DNA from: Zygnema cylindricum
Taxonomy: Eukaryota; Streptophyta; Zygnematophyceae; Zygnematales; Zygnemataceae
Assembly (NCBI GenBank): GCA_037447655.1
Contig: JBBHKE010001683.1
Location: 64,001 to 124,000 of the forward strand
Direction: 5' to 3'
Length of the DNA: 60,000 nt
The translations under genes and the position numbers were made by a program. The notes beneath the pieces were generated by a model. It ran no database searches and was not told the DNA's origin. It saw only the letters and a program-made list of their open reading frames with translations. Shown piece by piece: positions 55,974 through 60,000 of the stretch. Position 1 is the stretch's first letter. Each line of letters starts with the position of its first letter.

Positions 55974-58064
55974 GGAGAGAGAGAGACAGGGAGGGAGAGA
56001 GAGTGAGAGAAAAGAGAAAGAGAGAGAGAGAGAGGGAGACAGGGACAGGGAGAGAGAGAGAGAGAGAAAAGAGAAAGAGAGAGGAGGGGGGATTTGTAAG
56101 TATATTCTCAAAAGCCAGAATTGTTCTGATGTAATTTCAGCAGAAACTGATTTCCCCTTGGACAGAACTTAATATTATTTCTTTACTTTTCATTTGGTAA
56201 AAAGAAAACAAACATGAGTATCTCAAACGTGTAAACTTACATCTTCCAGCAACTACTGTAAAGAACCTCTGAGAAAGGAAAATAAAATTGTACAAAGACC
56301 TTTAACGAAAAGTGAAAAGCGATATCAGAAGAAACTTGTAAAATAAAGTAAACTCTAAACTACTCTAAAAAACACAGTCACAAAACTCTCCAGAATGCTT
56401 ACCCTATCTACTGTATTACTTATGAGCCCAATGAACTATCGCCTATCATACTCATCCCTCTATCAAGTTTGAGTTTCCTTTTTTTTTTTCTCTGCTAACA
56501 TGTGACTAAGGATTTGTCAACCTCTCTTCTAGCAATGTGGAATGGCGTTGTTGCTATTCCGCACTGATTAATTTTTTCCCTTCAAGAAAAAATTATGTGA
56601 TCTAAAAATTGTCACGTTTTTGCAAAAATGATTTTGGATGGCCCAGAAGGATCCCGTTTCCATTTTGTAACTCCCGTTTCCATTTTATAACTCCCATTTC
56701 CATTTTATAACCCACATTTCCAGGCGATCATAGTGGACCTTTATCAAAGAATATCAACCTATTCATTGGCTTATCAGTCTCTAAAAATGTTTCAATGAAA
56801 AAAACTGTGGCAACATGGTCATTATTCTTCATAAGGATAACGGAATGAAAAAAGACATACAAATAAGTGAAGTAGATACAATTGGCAATGGGAACCTTCA
56901 TAACAAAAAATTGAGGTTCACACTAAAGCCCCACTAGTTGAAAAATCCTTTCAAAATTAAATAAAGAGTCCGCCAATAGATTTTTTTTGTTGTTGTATTT
57001 GTTTCGACTATATGCATACATACAAATCCAAAATAAACTATCTATTTTTTCAAGTACATTTAGACAACCCGATGTTCCCGAACAAAAATAGGGAGGAATA
57101 CCTTTCAGTTAATGTAAAATGAAAATAATGATCACATACAAATCAATTTGCAAACAGTTCTGACCACTTTGTTCTCCAATACCTTGACTTTGTCCACGAT
57201 CTACCATTGCCTATGCAGTCTATCTTAATAAACAAAAAAAATCCGTACAATGCCATTTTCACTGTCCAATTAGGGTACAATTCCGTTAGTCCTTAGTTTG
57301 AGGTTGACCACACTTTCTGACGGTCAGCCCAGATTGACGTCATCCTTCACTCAACTCCTAATGTTTACACCTTATATCACTATTAGCGTTATTTTTTTTT
57401 TTAACAATCAATCAAATTTCTACATGCACACTTGTCAGATTGCTAATCCCCGACGATTTTGATTGAAAGGCCATGTTCTCACCTTCAGATCGCGGTCTCC
57501 AATCAAAACTCGGACATGTGTGCACAGAGAAAAGCTGATTTTAAGTGGCAGAAAAAAAAACATTAACACTAATGGCGATTCACGGTGTACCACATTCGTA
57601 ATTGAGCTCACCTTATTCACACAATCAAGTTTCGGATGAGCGACAACTGGAGCCGCCCAGTGGATGAGCTCTCCTGCTGCCAGCTGGCGGCAGGAAAACA
57701 CACCCCTCCCAACCCGGCTGGGTGCCACGTGTACAGGCAAGCCTTCAGTCAGCCAGTGGAAAGGGTCTCTCGGACGTGCAAGAGTGGAGAGGTGTTCCGC
57801 CAGAATGAATCTGACTCGCACGTGGGACCTCTTGCTCTGATTCGCCGCCGGTATAGCTCCAATCTCTGGATGCCAGTTGGAAATGGCGTTGGAAGGACGA
57901 GCAGGTGCGGCACTTAGTGAGCAAAGAAAAGAACAAGGACGAGATTTTAGAGCGGAGAGGTGGCCCAGGAGTGCTAGACTTAGCTTTATGCCACGTGGTG
58001 CTTCGTGGTTAGCAGTTTGCCCGACAGACCTAATTCCTAACCTTAACATCTTGCAAAGGTTCAT
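51848..58064 (-). CDS. SET-MYND protein methyltransferase, ATXR4/SDG38-like
   Basis: Eight minus-strand exons: 57612-58064, 54974-55165, 54589-54647, 53882-54012, 53195-53338, 52840-53022, 52200-52274 and 51848-51972. All borders are GT-AG, phases agree and the product is 453 residues. The N-terminus (about 1-100) is rich in Arg, Ser and Ala with few acids, like an organelle transit peptide. The split SET domain starts at GRGVFSCRQLAAGELI (about 119-134). An MYND-like zinc part follows (VCYACL at 152, HFCCRECRQVAW at 204, SHC at 234), then a helical part. The catalytic SET half has FYNHDCDPN (about 382-390; NHSCxPN-type) and GEELRITYLDAS (413-424), and the post-SET is CDCPRC (about 442-447). 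Order and motifs match plant ATXR4. It should transfer methyl groups from SAM to lysine; the substrate is unknown. Exon 5 has the weakest family support. Confidence 0.85.
55182..56092. repeat. Giant GGGA / GA microsatellite
   Basis: About 500 bp of GGGA tandem (55182-55665) grade into GA-rich repeat to 56092. On the SET-gene strand it is TCCC/TC and ends 16 bases before the exon 2 acceptor. The plus strand can form G-quadruplexes. Long frames through it (398 and 312 codons) are artefacts. Confidence 0.95.
57368..57587. mobile_element. MITE with CACCG...CTATTAGTGTTAATG ends, copy 2
   Basis: 220 bp flanked by TA, same family and orientation pattern as 49818-50049. It lies in SET intron 1, 24 bases from the exon 1 donor. 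Confidence 0.7.
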
Positions 58065-58333
58065 CAGTTTCTCCGCTGTCCAAAATCAGTCTCACTGCCG
58101 AGCATCATTTTTGCTTTCTTTTTTCCTACACCGTGCCATACACTGCAGCATCCTGTGCTTCCGGCCTTCCGCGGTACTTTTAGGGCGTGTTGCGCTTTTC
58201 TGCACGAGGGTTCATCCGTACCATTGTGATTCTGCCTCCAGGCTTTGCAAAATGTATTGCGGACTGCCGAGTAGGCAGCCCACTTGGCAAAGCAGCCGTA
58301 TCCGTACATTCGTCAGGTACAGTACTGTACTGT
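58065..58333. promoter_or_regulatory. 5' flank of the SET gene
   Basis: Sequence upstream of the SET start codon; presumed promoter and leader by position. No TATA box recognised. TACAGTACTGTACTGTA palindromes lie at 58318-58334. Confidence 0.35.
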
Positions 58334-58970
58334 ACCGTATACCTCTGGAAGTACACCGTCAATCGCTATTAGAGTAAAGGAATAAATAGCGTAAAAAAAA
58401 AATTAGTGTTATTAACACTAATCGGGATTTTTTTTTTTTTTTTTAAATATATATATACTAATTAATCCCTAACTGTAATTTGGGTTGTCCTGAATAATAA
58501 ATTTCCGCCCTTTCGATGTCTACATTAATCTGTGTAGCCGTACAAAATCTGACAATTCGTACGCCGTCGCGCTGTTCACACGGTCGACGGACGAACATAT
58601 GAGAACGTGATTTTTGTCGACGAGTTTTTGTCTCTTTCTTCCAGTGCACATTTGACGCTATTTTGTACGGAACCTCAATTATAGTCAAGGAAAAATTAAA
58701 ATCACGTATACTATTTTGGGAAAAAAAACCAAATTTTAATAACCCAAATTAGTGTCGTTGACACTAATAACGATGCGCAGTGTAGGTATTCATTATTCAG
58801 GACAACCCAATTTACAGTTAGGGATTAATTAGTATATATATATATATATATATTTTTTAAAAAAATCCCGATTAGTGTTAATAACACTAATTTTTTTTTT
58901 ACGCTATTTATTCCTTTACTCTAATAGCGATTGATGGTGTACTTACCTGAACCGTATACCTCTGGAAGTA
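58334..58970. repeat. 20-bp exact direct repeats flanking the MITE
   Basis: ACCGTATACCTCTGGAAGTA at 58334-58353 recurs exactly at 58951-58970. The right copy lies nine bases beyond the TA that follows the MITE. Confidence 0.85.
58354..58939. mobile_element. Long-inverted-repeat MITE of the CACCG family
   Basis: Ends CACCGTCAATCGCTATTAGAG and its near inverse, flanked by TA (58352-58353, 58940-58941). The two arms, about 58354-58503 and 58793-58939, are nearly identical inverted copies. The centre has no coding content and itself ends in another family terminus near 58765. Confidence 0.8.
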
Positions 58971-60000
58971 ACGTGACGCATGCAGGTGCCTGGAACTCTC
59001 GCCTAACTGGATTCGTCCTCGGATTATAGAACTTGGCGTTCCATGCATATTTCGTTAACCTCCGTTACGGGGACCTGAACACCGTCTATGCTCATCAAAT
59101 TCATTTCCATGCGTCCGTTACAGAGCGCAGTTTATTTTTGAAGTGAAGGTGCCGTCAACATCAAAATTGGTCGACGCTTTTCATTGCGTACCGGTTAAGG
59201 GTTGGGCTCCATTGGGCCAAGATGGAGAAGTGTTCGTTTTAGAAAAGCTATGACCCTCGAAACAGAGCCGGATATACTTAATAATTGAGAGTTTGAGACG
59301 GCCGTAGGAAATCAGGTGAGGCTGTCAGTTACGCGGGCAGCTACGAGGATTTTTTTTTTAAAGCCAAAAACACTATAATTGCCTGTGAATAATTTGGGAA
59401 ACGTCTTTGTCTCCATCAGCAGGAAGCTGATTCGCCCAAAATCGGTAATTGGTCCCAAAAGAAATAGTAGGGGGTGTCCCCATATTTTAAAGTATCTACT
59501 TTTCTCTGTCTTTTTGCCCTTAAATTCAGGGAACTTCGACAAAAACTTTAGCCATACGAAAAAATAATTTTTACCAAAGTAGAGTGAACGTCAATTCATA
59601 CTTTGGATGTACGGGGTGTTTGTCGTCATGTGAACGCATTTTAGCGTTTTCCGCTTTTCGACCCCCGAGCAAGAGAATCCAGCCCAAAAAAAAGCTTCAT
59701 CCAAAATCACCTCAAGGGGGTGATGTTAGTAAAAGTACCGCCCAAACAGCGAATGAAAAATGACCCACGCACGCACTACAAGAGTGGGAAAAATTTAGGA
59801 CGAGGGAGAGTCCTCTCTATTTTTCTCCGTGCCCATCACGCGCTATGTACGGAAAAAAATTTGCAGGGGTCTTAAACCTCCACTTTCAATCATGGGTCCT
59901 TTGCAAAAAAAATCGTCGTCGTCGCCTCTCCTCTCTCCTTCTCACACCATCGCTTGTATCTCACGCTTTTTTAAATGAGACACATCAATATTGGTATAAA
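58971..60000. other. Unassigned end of window
   Basis: No gene recognised. 59184-59203 holds the inverse of the motif at 12408-12426. Open frames at 59312-59567 lack family character. Confidence 0.4.

Noticed and set aside
54976-56172. Open frames of 398, 312 and 247 codons
   Set aside because: They translate the GGGA/GA microsatellite; every frame of a stop-free tandem repeat is open.

Overview
This window is nuclear DNA from a green-lineage eukaryote. Genes have introns with GT-AG borders. One tandem family carries part of an NPH3 domain, which as far as I know is found only in streptophytes. Other genes are a GAR1-type snoRNP protein, a plant ATXR4/SDG38-like SET-MYND protein, an ARM-repeat protein and a PAN/apple-domain gene. 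With copia elements that use an internal initiator-tRNA primer site and dense small DNA transposons, I infer a streptophyte alga or early land plant; the species cannot be fixed from sequence alone.

Layout. 0.5-4.4 kb: broken Ty1/copia fragments in both orientations. 5.6-6.7 kb: a PAN-domain gene (minus) whose two visible exons each encode one PAN domain. 8.3-26.2 kb: a tandem array of NPH3-coiled-coil-WD40 genes, all minus: copy 1 frameshifted, copy 2 intact, copy 3 without its NPH3 exon. The first two units are separated by a 6.3-kb decayed copia element (itself interrupted by a foreign solo LTR) and by a solo LTR of the same family. 26.2-33.7 kb: AT-rich repeat land with MITEs, a 940-bp fold-back element and LINE 3' remnants. 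33.8-36.5 kb: an ARM-repeat gene (minus) with a hAT-type MITE in its intron. 37.2-43.9 kb: nested DNA transposons, two of them dated by empty-site comparison. 44.2-48.1 kb: GAR1 (plus, 5 exons). 50.4-51.0 kb: a 63-residue gene of unknown function. 51.8-58.1 kb: an 8-exon SET-domain methyltransferase gene (minus) with a 0.9-kb pyrimidine microsatellite next to a 3' splice site. 58.3-58.9 kb: a long-inverted-repeat MITE. The last kilobase holds nothing recognisable.

The host genes are ordinary single genes without operon-like relationships. The most unusual content is the NPH3-WD40 fusion array, and a copia family whose gag start codon lies in the LTR and whose tRNA primer-binding site is itself gag coding sequence. 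Exon models were assembled by eye from splice consensus, reading phase and family similarity; no search was run.
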